Of a stretch of DNA of 64,000 nt, positions 11,251-22,306 are shown in pieces (the stretch's first letter is position 1; every line of letters starts with the position of its first letter). This DNA comes from Amborella trichopoda (lineage: Eukaryota; Streptophyta; Magnoliopsida; Amborellales; Amborellaceae), in contig NW_006495813.1 of the NCBI RefSeq assembly GCF_000471905.2, positions 378,930-442,929 on the forward strand, written 5' to 3'. Under the pieces are notes generated by a model, which saw nothing but the letters and a program-made list of their open reading frames with translations, searched no databases and was not told where the DNA came from. A program made the translations under genes and the position numbers.

Positions 11251-11705
11251 ATGGCCACTGATGGAGTTAGATTGGTGTGTCGTCATGGTGGTATGTTTGA
11301 GTGAAATATAAATGATAAGAAAATTTATTACAAGGGTAATAATATAAAAGCCACATTGTATTGTATAGGGGGGGTTAGTCTTTGGAGTGGTTGAAGGCGT
11401 ATATGGCGACTATTGTACGCTGCGACCCAAATAATTTGACAATTATGTATTAAGAAAATAATAATTTATTAGAGTTAAATGAAGACGGAGATGTGACATG
11501 TAAGCCATTAATAACTTGTATTCATGTATGTGTTTCAAACTTATTTTCTGAACCAACACATATGGAACACCAATGAAGAGTGGATGACGCGAGTCCATCG
11601 ACCTAAATTTTTTAGGGCCAGTGACATGAGCGGCAGTGGCATGAGCAGCAGCGGCATGCGATAGTGACATGAGCGACAGTAAGAAGAGAACATGCGTGGC
11701 GATGA
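11251..11705 (+). pseudogene. MURA-type transposase, N-terminal part (broken)
   Basis: From ATG at 11251 the frame gives 'MATDGVRLVCRHGGMFE', the usual opening of plant MURA-like transposases ('RLVCRYGG'). After frame changes comes 'YYKGNNIKATL' (11320) and 'LLELNEDGDVTCKPLI' (11467), which fits the region before the MuDR domain. Stops interrupt at 11302 and later. The homology stops near 11700 inside 'AMKD' and resumes at about 14640 with 'LVDYAV', so an insert of about 2.9 kb has split the gene. Confidence 0.7.
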
Positions 11706-14637
11706 AGGATGTTGCCACCGTGCGTGAACGCTAGGAGCACTTCTTTACCTGCCCTTGCATGAGTGCCACTTGCATGCCTCAAATTGCCACTTGGATGCCA
11801 CCGAATGCCACTTGGCTTTGCATGACTACCTCCTCCTCCCTTGGACTCATTTAAGCCGTTTCCCTCACCTCTTCAAAGCTTTGGGGGTTCTCTCTCTCTC
11901 TCACTCTCACTCTCACGCCTTCTTTTCCTACCGTTAGAACTTCAGCCCTTGGAGTCATCTTGGGAAATTAGAACTTGACTGTCTAGGAGAGAAACTTGGA
12001 GTACTTGGATTCAAGTAAGTGGGTTTAGTATCTATTTATCATTGAATTTAATTTGACTTTCTAGTAATCAATTTAAGCATGAAAGTATGTAAAATTATAG
12101 AACGAAGGACATGAGGGTGATGGGGTTAGAATGAGCCTGAAATTCCAGAATTGTAACTCTAAATTTCATGATTGATTGAGCACTATAGATAACTTTGTTA
12201 GTTATGAAAATTTGTGGAAAAGCTCACTTGTGAGTCTAGTTTGAAATGAACAAGGTCTTACATCAATGCCTATTTTGATTTGGGAAATATTATTCATTCT
12301 TTGGTACATGCAAAAAACTTGGAGAATGGAATTTCCAGGTAATATGCATGCTTTTTTGTTGAACTATTCAGTAATTAAATGATGTCCAAATAGGCTCAAA
12401 TTAGTTTTGAATGAATGAGATATAGTCGTTTACTTAAACTTTGATTTTTACATCATCTTGAAATTCCCTATGGATTATAATTTATGCTTCAAAATGTATG
12501 GATATGTCATTGTTAAAAGGTTGCAGAAAATTTCTGGTCTGTCACTCTTTTTGTATCAAAATTTTGACCCATCAAATGATATCCAAATACTTTCAAATCA
12601 CCGCAATTTGAAAGATACTTGTGTCCACTATAATATTCATGTTTAAACTTTGCTTAGATTCTTTATAAATGATGATCTATGGTTCAAATTGTGCAAGCAT
12701 GTCACTGTTGGCAGTTTTCACTGGAACTAGCAACTGTTGCCTATGTTACCATAAGTTTTGACTAACTAAATAGAGTCCAATTCCTCCCAAACTACTTCCA
12801 TTTGAAAGATTTGTGTGTATGCTTAAAGTTGTTTGTTGAAATCATCTTGAAATACTTTCTAGATTGAAAGTTATACCTTTGAGAAGAGAGGTATGTTATT
12901 GTTACCAGCTACAAAAATTTCCAGAACTATGCTTGTTTTTATAGTGAACTGTTTAGTGACCAAACTATGCCCATATGTGTCCAAATCACTTTTAAATAAA
13001 CAATACGCGAGTCTATTTCGAAATTGATTTTGGAACCATGCCAAAAGTCTCCATGCTTCGATAATAGTGCCCTATTTCTATGAAGATACCATGGATGTGT
13101 ATGTAGAGAATGTTAGAATTGTTATATCCTTTTATTGAGCTAATTACTGATCAAATCAAGCGATGAATGTTGTAAGTGCTATGTGACCATTTTCATGTGA
13201 TAGGTGTACGTGCCATGTGATGAAGTTTCACGTGATAAGTATAAGTGCCATGTGACCATTTTCATATGATAAGCGTTAAATGTTAAATGCCATAGTGTTA
13301 TTTGACCCATGTTATTTGTTCAGTGCTATGTGATAAATGTCATAATAATATGTGATAAGTGTTATATGACCAGTGCCATGTGACAAGTGATAAGTGATAA
13401 GTGCCAAGTGATATGTGAGCTATCGGCATGCTTTAAGCACGACCATATTGTGCTTCGATAATGATAAAGTGATATAAGAGACACTATGCATGGGTAATCC
13501 GTGGTAGTGTGAGGTGATGTGATACGAAAGTGATTGCCGACATTGTTTCATAACTCTTTATGATAGGAGGGAAGTTAGGATGAGTGTAATGGGAGGGTCG
13601 CACCCCCCGAACAATTTATGTGATGTAGAGAGAAAAACAGTGAACTGTGTTTTACAAAGCAAGTGCCTATCAAAAGCCCTAAAGCGTGTTGGAGATTGTG
13701 TGTGTGAGTATGATGGCATTACTAAATGGGTCACTCATTGTCATTGCCTTCCCTCTTGAGTAATGATAGAAGTCCTTAACAATGGGATTGGCATGGCTTG
13801 ATGAATAAGGCTTCTACGTTGGGAGTAGGTGGACTAAGAAGTGAGTGGTTAGTACTAAAATTGTGAATGTGAATGATAATGGCCATGTTGACTGAATGAT
13901 AGTTATGATATTTGATATGACACCTGTGATAGATGTATTGATAAGACTGCTGATTTAAATGACATATGTACTAGGATTGCTTATAATTGAAAGAATTATT
14001 CATGATACCTGGATAAATCCAATTCTGATGCATAATATCTAGATCTTCTTACTGGGTTTCATAGCTCATTCTATAAATTTCAACCCTTGTAGATTGATAG
14101 AGGTAGGTCTCGGGCTGAAAGCAGTAAGGTTCATGGTCGAGGGTTGAAGCCATGCCTTTGTTGTGAAGTCTCTACCATTGTACATCTATTTGGCAGCCGA
14201 TCATCGCTTGTGGTTGTTGTTTTAGGATCTTAGGTAATATTGGGCCGTAGATGCCCCAAACTCTTTTTGTAACATTTTGGAGAGACATTTTGTACAGTGT
14301 AATTAAATTATGAATGAAATTCCTCTTCATTCATTTTAGAATGATTGTTTTTAATTCTTCTTCGTGGTGTGCTTTAATTACCGATTTTATAAAGCGTTGA
14401 GTTCACTCTGACCTGAGTGTCATTCGCTACCTTGGGATCATGGTCTCGCACTCTGCGAGTATGGTAAGGGCGCCAAGGGGTGTAAACTCAAATGATGTCA
14501 TAGAGACTTGACCCGATCGTGATGAGCAATATATATTGGACATGCCATGCCCTCCAGCGTGGACTTGAGTTGATTTGCATGTCGGATAATATTTTGAGCA
14601 TGATAATATTTTGAGCATGTCAGGGCTCTTCGAGAAC
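11706..14637. mobile_element. LTR-like insert splitting the transposase
   Basis: Non-coding block bounded approximately by TGTTGCCACC and GAGAACA, the TG...CA form of LTR ends. It includes a CT-rich stretch (11889-11916), a long diverged repeat of about 200 bp with phrases such as 'atgatatccaaatac' and 'tttgaaagat' (12350-13080), the minisatellite at 13160-13425 and a polyadenylation-like 'attaaattatgaatgaaatt' (14300). The simplest reading is a solo LTR of an old gypsy-type element. I could not find a matching 5-bp target duplication, so the exact limits and the class are uncertain. Confidence 0.45.
13160..13425. repeat. Degenerate minisatellite built on GTGATAAGTGCCATGTGACC
   Basis: At least ten imperfect copies of a motif of about 17-20 bp: 'gtgctatgtgaccatt', 'gtgccatgtgatgaag', 'gtgataagtgataagtgcc' and others. 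Purine/pyrimidine alternation and short inverted parts (CATGTG/CACGTG) recur. It lies in the insert that splits the transposase. Confidence 0.8.
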
Positions 14638-14639
14638 AT

Positions 14640-16420
14640 TTGGTTGATTATGCCGTATGTCAGAATTTAACATGAAATACAAGATAAACGACCAAGAGCG
14701 CGTAGTTGCAGTCTGTGCTGCAGAGGGGTGCAAATAGGAAGTCCACTGCTCTAGGAATCATCCCACTCAATTTTTTAAAATGAGAAAGATGCATACATGT
14801 ATAGGTCCACTTGGAATGGCTCATCAACCATTAGCAAGTAGCCAGTGGATTACCAGAAAAATTAAAGCTCGTTTGACTAATAAGATGGAACTCGCTCCAA
14901 AAGATATTGTTAAAGTTATTCATTGAGAACATGGTGTCCCATTGACATACATGCAAGTGTGGCAGGAAAAGAAGTTGCTGACTGAAATGACACTTGGTTC
15001 ACATAGGCAGTCGTTTATAGAGCTACCCTTATACCTTGAGAAGATACAACTCACCAACCCAATATGTAGGGTATATGTTAACAGACGCTCAATATAGGTT
15101 TCAACATTTGTTTCTAGTATTTCGTCCACCCATGTATGGGTATTTGTATGGTTGTAGGCTTCTTGTAGTCTTGGATGACACATTCTTGAAGGGAATATAT
15201 AAGGGTATATTGTTGGCAGCTATTAGTGCAGATGCCAATGGTGGTATGTTCCTTATTGCAATATCCATTGTGAAGAGAGAGGACTCTGATAGATGGATTT
15301 GATTTCTTGACTGTCTAAGGCAGCAGTTCAATGAAAGACTAGAGATGCGTTTCACAATTTTTTCAGACCGACAAAGATTAGAAGACTGCAATCCAACGAG
15401 TTTTCCCAAATTGTTATTAGGGGTTTTGCATGTGTCATATGGAAGAGAACTTTAAGCGGCAATGGAAGAATCCTGTACTGCTGGCATTGTTTGGAATGCC
15501 GCCCATGCATTGCGACCAGAAGAATTTCAGGTAGAGATGTCAAAAATTCAGGAAGCTGATGCTGCAATGTATCAGTGGAAGATGAAGAGTACACCTAAAT
15601 ATTCAGTGAATGCGTAGTTTTCTGTCCTAAGACATGATCAACTCGTGTCAAATTTTGCAGAGGTCTATAATAATTGGATTAAAGAAGATTGAGACAAGCT
15701 AATAATTGCATTATGTGAAAGCATTAGCGTGAAATTAATGAAGTTGTTTCAAGAGAGAAGAGAGGAGGCAGATAAGTGGACCCGCCAAAGGTACAAGAAG
15801 AAATGGACTTGCAGATTGATCAATCACGCTTTCTTCACCATATTGTACGAGCGTCGGGTAGGTGTTCTGAAGTTCATGCAGATAAAACGTATGCAGTGAA
15901 TCTGAATGCTTGGCATTGCTCATGTTTAGTTTGGAACACTATTGGGTTGCCTTGCAGTCACGTTCTTGTTGTTATAAGCTACATCTGCCTTCCTATAACG
16001 GCGTTTTGTCCTCCATTCTTTTTTGTGTAAGCTTTTAAGAGGGCTTCTTCATGATTTCACTTTTCATGGAGTCATCAATGGGGTGTTGCTTCCCCCAAAG
16101 ATGGTTCAGTTACCCGACAGACCAAAGAAAGAGCGGAGACGTACTGAAGACAAAATCACCAGGGGGTACTTCTGCGAGCACTGTGGCTATAAGGGCCACA
16201 ACAGGCGGTCATGTAGAGAACCGAGTGATGAACCTATTCGTGAGATACATGGAAAAGCAATTGATGAATCATTGCCTGAGTGCGAAGAAGAGAGCAAACA
16301 CATTCGTCATCTGAGCATGAGAGCATTGAGCAAGAGAGTGAAGATGATACATGCAACGACGAAGTCAGTGAGTCCGGAGAGAATGTATGTGGTAGTTCAG
16401 ATGAATGAAATCTATGTTTG
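14640..16420 (+). pseudogene. MURA-type transposase: MuDR, MULE, SWIM and zinc-knuckle domains (broken)
   Basis: The frame resumes with 'EFNMKYKINDQERVVAVC' (14655), the MuDR domain start, then 'ASSQWITRKIKARL' (14838). The MULE core reads 'GCRLLVVLDDTFLKGIYKGI' (15150) and 'FSDRQR' (15358), both carrying expected catalytic Asp residues, then 'NNWIKED' (15672). A SWIM zinc finger 'WHCSCLVWNTIGLPCSHVL' lies at 15911 (CxC...CxH intact). A C-terminal CCHC knuckle 'CEHCGYKGHNRRSC' is at 16171. Stops replace Trp at about 14737 (TAG) and 15299 (TGA), with others at 14923, 15455 and 15616 and several frame changes. Transposes Mutator-like DNA by cut and paste in intact relatives; inactive here. Confidence 0.88.
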
Positions 16421-16654
16421 GGGAGGCTGTCAGTGTTTTTGTTTTTGGATTTTTGAGAAACAGTGTTATTTTGTATATCAATCACTGTTATACTTTTTCT
16501 ATTGTTCAAATAGTGTTATTTTGATATTGGAATTGTGTTCAAATCTGGCTTGTTTGAAATGTTATGATTATAATTTGTTGTCTACGAGCCACTATATCAT
16601 CGAAATTTGATGAGCTGACTAACCAAAATGACATGACATTTTTTTTTTTACAAG

Positions 16655-17365
16655 TGCAAGAGCGGTTCGAGATAACCGCCCTGGCGTCTGTCTTTTTTGT
16701 GGGTTTCAGGGCCTCGGACAACTCTCTGGAACAAAAATAAAATAAAATAATAGACAGCAGTCCGAAGTTCCCATCCTCGAAACGCCATTACATTTTCATT
16801 TTTGGTCCGAGGATGAGAACCTCGGACCACCCTGCAACATTTTTTGTTGGAATCCAGAGAGCGGTCCGAGGCTCTCATCCTCGAACCGCCATTATATTTT
16901 CACTTTCAGTCCGAGGATGGGAACCTCAGACCGCTCTCTGGAGCCCAAAAAAAAATATTGCTGCAGGGTAGTCCGAGGTTCCCATCCTTGGACCGAAAGT
17001 GAAAATGCAATGGCGGTCCAAGGATGGAAACTTCGAACCGCTCTCTTGAACCCAAAAACAAATGTTGCATAGCGGTTTGAGGTTCCATCCTCGGATTGAA
17101 AGGGAAAATTCAATGGTGGTCCGAGGATGGAAACCTCGGACCGCTCTCTAGAACCCAAAAGAAAAATGCTGCAGGGCGTCCGAGGTTCCCAACCTCGGAC
17201 CGAAATTGAAATGCAATGGCGGTCCTAGGATGGGAACCTTGGACTGCTCTCTGGAACACAAAAAAGAATACTGTAGTACGGTCCGAAGTTCCCATCCTCG
17301 GATTGCCATTGCATTTCCATCTTCGATATGAGGATGGAAATCTTGGACCACCATTTATTTCAAAA
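16655..17365. repeat. Central array of about 105-bp units, each with two hairpins
   Basis: About 6-7 units with starts near 16757, 16861, 16971, 17072, 17176 and 17278, a period of 102-108 bp. Each unit has GTCCGAGG-TTCCCAT-CCTCGGAC, a spacer 'gaaaatgcaatggc', then the inverse hairpin GGTCCGAGGATGG-AACCTCGGACCG, then 'ctctctggaacccaaaa' and 'tgctgcaggg'. At least 13 hairpins can be counted. CpG-rich stems stand out in AT-rich DNA. The array lies between the 3' ends of the two convergent genes. Apparent reading frames here are by-products of the period being near a multiple of three. Confidence 0.92.
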
Positions 17366-17702
17366 ATAAGAAAAGAAGAGAGACTAATCAAAGTATGAGA
17401 ACTTCCACACCAGGGAAGAAACCAACAACTTCAAAATTTACGTATGGTGATGATATTTACCCATTTCTTTTTTCGAGTGTTGTAACCAAAATTAAAGAAC
17501 CAAAATCTCAACACGCAATTAAAAAGTGCATCATTACCGCTTTGTACCCCAAAAAAGGATATGTATTAAAGCCAAAAAATATATATATTGCCAATAATTA
17601 CAATTTTTAAGTCTCAAAAAGCAAAATTACATTGAGAATCCATTAAAAAAAAATCATCAAGCCTTGCGTCTTGGATTATATAGCTTCTTCCTCGATTGCA
17701 CT
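17366..17702. other. Spacer between hairpin array and PMD gene
   Basis: AT-rich. A 71-codon open frame (17395-17610) has no recognisable domain and sits in non-conserved sequence, so I do not call it a gene. The part below 17700 could be the 3' UTR of the mobile-domain gene. Confidence 0.5.
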
Positions 17703-19935
17703 CTAGGGCCCACTTCTTGTGCGGGACCCTACAACCTGAGACCCTTCTACTTGAGACCCTAGGATCCTTGTTCGCTGAAATTGGAACCGCGGTTGCATTG
17801 CCTCTGGTGTGATAACCAATTCTTGCTCTTGAGTCACAACTGGAACCTCCTCCTCTTCCTGCATCCCTGGCCTCTTCCTCCCCTCCTTAGCCATCATCAA
17901 GTCCCTCCTAACAGTGGACACATACTGACATATCGTTTCAGTGTTAGGGGCAGCTAGTGCAGAGCCCCACATCTCTATCGCCATGCAATATACATTCCTC
18001 TGTAGCAATAAAAGAAATAATAAATGAAATATAAAATAAATACAATAAAATAAATAAATGAAATAATAATAAATAGAATATAAAATAAAGTTAAAGGCAT
18101 ACGAGAATATCACCATAGCCCCAAGGGGCATATTTATCAGTGCGCTCGAGGTCAGTGTTATGAATCCTAGGTCTAAAAACCCAAGCATACCACTGTCTAT
18201 ATTCCAATGAGGGCAAACCACCATTCAGGTTCGCATCGCTTGCTTGAAAATTATCAATGGCATTTCTCCATCCAGTGATCTGGTCCTGCAGCTCTACCTC
18301 CGAATTTTCTACAAACCTACCATGCCTCTCTCCCCTCTGCCATCTACCAGGATTCTTTGGAATGGGTTGCGTCAATCCAAATTGACGCAATACTCGATCC
18401 GGCAAGTATCTCTATGCTGTATTGTCAAAAATAATATAAGTATTGTACATCGCAATACCATATACATATTCTTTATAAACTTCCATGTCTTGGACCTCAC
18501 GGCCGTGGTCTTTCTCTTTCACATATGAGTCCCAATGTACTTACGGAGATAATTGCAAAAATATTCATATAGCGCTTTCAAAATGATTCAACTATCATTA
18601 CAATATCATTCAACTATAATTATAAAGCACTTCATAACGATTCATATAACACTCTCAAAATGATTCACCTATCACCACAATATGATTTAACTATAATTAC
18701 AAAACAATTCATAACGATGCATATAACACTCTCAAAATGATTCAACTATCACCACAATATAATTAAAATGTATATAAGTTTATACTCGACTAGAATTACC
18801 CTCTCAGGCATGAGCATATCGAGTTCTTGGCGTATGATTCGTTGTGAATTGGGTTCTCACTGTGAATTGGAGACTTCCATCCCCAGTGCGGATAACTCTT
18901 TTTTTTTAGATAAAGCCGGAGAGTTTTTATATGTTCTAATGGCCATGACTGCGCAACATACATAACGAAATTCATTAAACATAAAAAGTGATTTTTGTGG
19001 TGGTTAAAAAGAGGAGCTCATATATTATAAAACTAAGATTTTAACCTGAAATAAGGTGGAAAAGCCATTTAGGTGATGGTGTGGGACTTCATCAGCTTTT
19101 AATGTTGCAGACTTCTAAAGCTACTGAAATAGGTATGCTAGAGCCGCGGCCCTCAGGCATATAATCCCATGCGTTCGAAGTTTTCAAACAAAGTCTAGTA
19201 TCTCGTTGGCACTTCATTGCCTTTCGCACTGGAGAAGATGGTGTGACCGACTTAGAAGAGCAAATAAGCCGTCGTGTGTTGGTCTATTACAACCTGTGTT
19301 TCATTCTTAGGTATCTCAACGATTCTACTCCTCAACTAATTGAACTTAGATATGCAATTGACGATCCTCTGGGAAATTCCCCAGCCACTCGTCTATGTAT
19401 GTCGTATATGGCCAGCAATCCCTGGTTAGCACGGGATCACCAGTGACATTCAGCCTGTGTATCCGCCATACATCATACAATGTGGACATCATTTCTCCGA
19501 TGCATATCGGCAGATGTGCGGCGTTCCTCTCGAGATGTCACTTTTTCGTCATAGTAATCATCAATGGATGATCAATATATCTAGGTTCGAGCTCTGCTAG
19601 TTGAACCAATGGCAACAACCCCACCCTCTCAACAATTGCATGTTACTCCTCTATAATGGGCCATGACCTGGCAACAGAATAGGACTCGTCGATGTAAATC
19701 CTTGGTCTCGCCTAAAAACAACAATGACACTTTAATGTGTAGATTGTTAACAACATTCATATGATGTGCATTTTATTACTATACATCATCCTATAAAAAA
19801 CTGACATAAATGATGGCATTTGTCTCTACCTTTCCTCGAGACACCAATTCAGAGATGTGATTCTCTTTCAGGTACAATAGTACATCGTCCTATAATCCTC
19901 CAGCATTATTCCCTTGATTTTCCACCTTATCTATA
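17703..19935 (-). pseudogene. Plant mobile domain (MAIN-like) gene carried by the Mutator-like element
   Basis: Read on the minus strand. A first block (about 19930-19800) gives 'DDVLLYLKENHISELV', the PMD entry motif. A second (about 19711-19300) gives 'GLLPLVQLAELEPRYIDHPL', then 'HLERNAAHLPICIGEMMSTL' (the HTFHLP-GEMT motif), 'YDVWRIHRLNVTGDP' and 'YIDEWLGNFPED'. A third exon (18416-18103) has 'YLPDRVLRQFGLTQPIP' and 'YAPWGYGDIL', bounded by AG and GT. The last exon (17999-17703) is Glu/Arg-rich and ends at TAG. A TGA replaces the conserved Trp before 'HLERN', and stops follow 'EDRQLHI'. PMD proteins (Arabidopsis MAIN, MAIL1) act in gene expression and silencing control; PMDs are also known inside plant transposons. 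Convergent with the transposase. Confidence 0.8.
18565..18770. repeat. Tandem repeat, about 83-bp unit, 2.5 copies
   Basis: The unit contains 'caaaatgattcaactatcac', 'caactataattac', 'acttcataacgattc' and 'atataacactct'. It lies in what would be an intron of the mobile-domain gene, between its second and third recognised blocks. Confidence 0.85.
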
Positions 19936-20273
19936 GCACTATATTCCAATTTAAGAAAATAGACTTACTACATGCATCATAATATAGTGAATGCACTAAA
20001 ATCATTTATATTGGTTTACTTGACTAGTACTAAAGAACTTAATTGAGGAAACAACTATCATTGAAGGCAACTGTTGGAATTGTATATTTTTGAAAATATA
20101 ATGGTTGAGATTGAATATTGTTCTCATATTGTGCAATGCTTAGTGAACATTCATCATTTCTACATAATAACAAGGGTTTAAAAAGAGTCATGAAATTAAA
20201 GTGAAATATCCTAAGATAAACAATACATAAACTGTCCATCAATTAGAAAAGAATATAACATGTTATATTTCAA

Positions 20274-20787
20274 GGGAAAGCTCTCTATGTTCCCTCTACA
20301 ATATAGAAGTTCTATCCTCCCCCTACCATCCAGCCGTCTATTTTTGATCAAGAGAGCCACTCACCGTTCGATCTTAGATCTGACATCTTAAAGTACTTTA
20401 TTTTTATTTTTTTAATACAAATTTTCTGAATATGAAATTTGGTACATGCCATCTTCTCATTGGGGCGCACCTATAAAAAATATTAACAATAAATTTTCAA
20501 TAAAAAAAGAACAAAAATACATTTTGAATCTTTCAGGGGTATTTTGTTTATTTTATTTTATTGAATATATATATATTTTTTTATATTTTTCTCTAGTGCG
20601 AGTTTAATAGAGGATTGGACGTCCAAAATTTGATGTCAAAATAGTTAATAGAAAAAAATAAAAATAAAATAGTCTAGAGACGTGACATTGTGATTGGGGC
20701 AATCTTAGCCCTCTATTAAAAAATGAACAGCTGGATAAAGGGGAGGATAGAACTTCTATGTTGTAGGGGAACATAGAAAGCTTTCCC
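20274..20787. mobile_element. Mutator-type MITE, perfect 9-bp target duplication
   Basis: Begins GGGAAAGCTCTCTATGTTCC and ends with the inverse (reverse complement GGGAAAGCTTTCTATGTTCC). The inverted repeats extend about 65 bp through 'agaagttctatcctcccc'. ATATTTCAA occurs at 20265-20273 and 20788-20796, exactly 9 bp. It is nested inside the 12.6-kb element and is non-coding. It is not an internal deletion product of that element, because the terminal sequences differ. Confidence 0.9.
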
Positions 20788-20839
20788 ATATTTCAATGGA
20801 AAATAAAACCAAAGAAATTATTCTCAACTTTTACATTCA

Positions 20840-21390
20840 GCTTTTCTTCATCTTCCCATAATCAAATCAAAACACTATTCTCAAATAAAAAACCATCCAT
20901 TCAATTTTTCTTCATCTTGCCATAATCAAATCAAAACACTATTTTCAAATCATGAACCATCCATTCAATTTTTCTTCGATTAGTTTTCTTTGATTAGTTT
21001 TCTTTGATTAATAAGATTTAAGGAACACTGTAAAAATAAAATAAAATTCAAAGGTACAAAAACTGTTGTCTGCATTGTGCATATGTGCATTATGAATGTA
21101 CAACTTCTTGTGTAGTAGCAAAGGCTGAATCCTGGAATAATGGGATTTACCAAAGAAAAAAGCACGGCCTAATTGGGAATGCAAATATTGCTACTTGAAA
21201 TTTATGTTTGAATGCACAGAGTGATCAACCTTATTTACATCTTGCAAGTAATTTTTATTTTGTATTGTTTTTTTAATTACCTTCCCGGGGCCAAGTCACT
21301 TCAATAATTCTAGTCATAAACCATTCATTCAAATTTTCTTCACGTTTTCATAATAAAATCAAAACACTAATCTCAATAAATCAAATATAA
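20840..21390. repeat. Short direct repeats around TTCTTCATCTT
   Basis: A 66-68 bp unit ('cataatcaaatcaaaacact', 'aaccatccattcaattt') is present twice in tandem at 20840-20970 and once more, diverged, at 21320-21380. No function is apparent. It lies in the right arm of the Mutator-like element. Confidence 0.65.
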
Positions 21391-22107
21391 TTCATGCATT
21401 TTAAATAAATTTAAAGTCCCGGCCCCAAAATTATTCAAAAACCAGAAAATCCACTGTAATGCATTTAAAGAAGATAAAATCCCAATAAAACCCAAGAAAA
21501 ATTGGCATTTTCATTCAAATTAAACCCTAACTCATGATTTCATGATAATTTTGGTAAATTTCTAAGACCAATTAAAAATTGAGCATGATACATTACAGAA
21601 TAACTAAATTAAAAAATAAATTACATGTATGAAGGAAAATATAACACCAAAACCATTGATTTTACACTAGATTCAATAATAATAAAAAAAAAACCCTCAT
21701 ATGTCAAAAACGAAAACTTCATGATTTTGTTGATTTCTCCTACCAATTTTTTTTCTTATTTTTGATTGTATTGTGAAGTGATATTCTCCTTCTAGCAACC
21801 CTAATCATCTCCTTTGAATGGCAACTTACAATGTAATAATCATACTTCCCCTATATAAAACCCTAACCAAACAACTAATAATCCGAAAAATAGGGTATAA
21901 AAGAAAAAAAAGACTCACCAGATTTTTGAATTCACGCCGATATTACAGAAATGTGCCAAGATCTTAGCATTAAATCTTGGGCAGGTCGACGGTAGAGAGA
22001 GAAAGTGAGAGAGAAAAAGAGAGGGAGGTTGAGAGAGCGATCAAAAATTGGGTTTTTCGTGTTTTAAGGGAATTAGAAAGCGCTCCCGGGATATAATCTT
22101 TGGACAG
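21391..22107. other. Right interior arm of the Mutator-like element
   Basis: AT-rich DNA with a GAGA-rich stretch at 21996-22040. That stretch could be the 5' leader of the minus-strand mobile-domain gene: on that strand it reads as a CT-rich leader, and 'tatttttcgg', 'tatataggggaag' lie nearby. This is inference from composition and position. No further gene seen. Confidence 0.4.
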
Positions 22108-22297
22108 TATGGGAAGTGCCCCAATCCCATTAGACAGTGCCCTACGAATGAAAATTAAAAAAAAACTTTAAAGGTGGTTCAGGGACCGAGGGATAATTTT
22201 GTAAAAAAAAATCAGTCAAACCGACCTTAGTTGTAATATTCACTTATAAACGGAGCAGATTGTATTTTATATACTTATATATGTACGTAATTAATTC
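22108..22297 (-). repeat. Right terminal inverted repeat of the Mutator-like element
   Basis: Inverted partner of 9671-9860. The outermost bases, read inward on the minus strand, are GAATTAATTACGTACATATA. The block 'aaaccgaccttagttgtaat' is identical to the left repeat. Confidence 0.88.
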
Positions 22298-22306
22298 AAA
22301 ATAATA

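Larger units (their letters stand above)
9671..22297 (+). mobile_element. 12.6-kb Mutator-like element carrying transposase and PMD gene
   Basis: The left end GAGTTAATTACGTAC and right end (reverse complement) GAATTAATTACGTAC begin inverted repeats of about 190 bp, containing the shared block 'attacaactaaggtcggttt'. The flanks AAAATGATA (9662-9670) and AAAATAATA (22298-22306) form a 9-bp target duplication with one mismatch, the size made by Mutator-family transposases. Inside are a decayed MURA-type transposase (+), a convergent decayed plant-mobile-domain gene (-), hairpin arrays near the left end and in the centre, and later nested insertions at 10321, about 11706-14640 and 20274. All genes carry stops, so the element is not autonomous now. 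Confidence 0.88.

Noticed and set aside
11443-11718. 91-codon minus-strand frame with an Ala/His-rich part and a possible signal peptide
   Set aside because: Antisense to transposase sequence that can be recognised on the plus strand; Ala/His text comes from a short GCATGAGCGGCA repeat.
16655-17365. Possible CRISPR-like array
   Set aside because: The sequence is clearly plant nuclear DNA, spacers are repeated as well as the hairpins, and no cas genes exist. It is a minisatellite inside a transposon.
16648-17391. Several overlapping open frames of 60-93 codons with repeated 'SRERSEVSILGPPLHF'-like peptides on the minus strand
   Set aside because: They follow from a repeat unit near a multiple of three bases in the hairpin array. 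Several frames on both strands are open at once and nothing resembles a known domain.
17395-17610. 71-codon plus-strand frame beyond the hairpin array
   Set aside because: No domain, no conservation clue, low complexity near the end; could be chance.
19243-19446. Plus-strand 67-codon frame 'MTDLEEQISRRVLVYY'
   Set aside because: Lies opposite the plant-mobile-domain block, whose motifs are on the minus strand.
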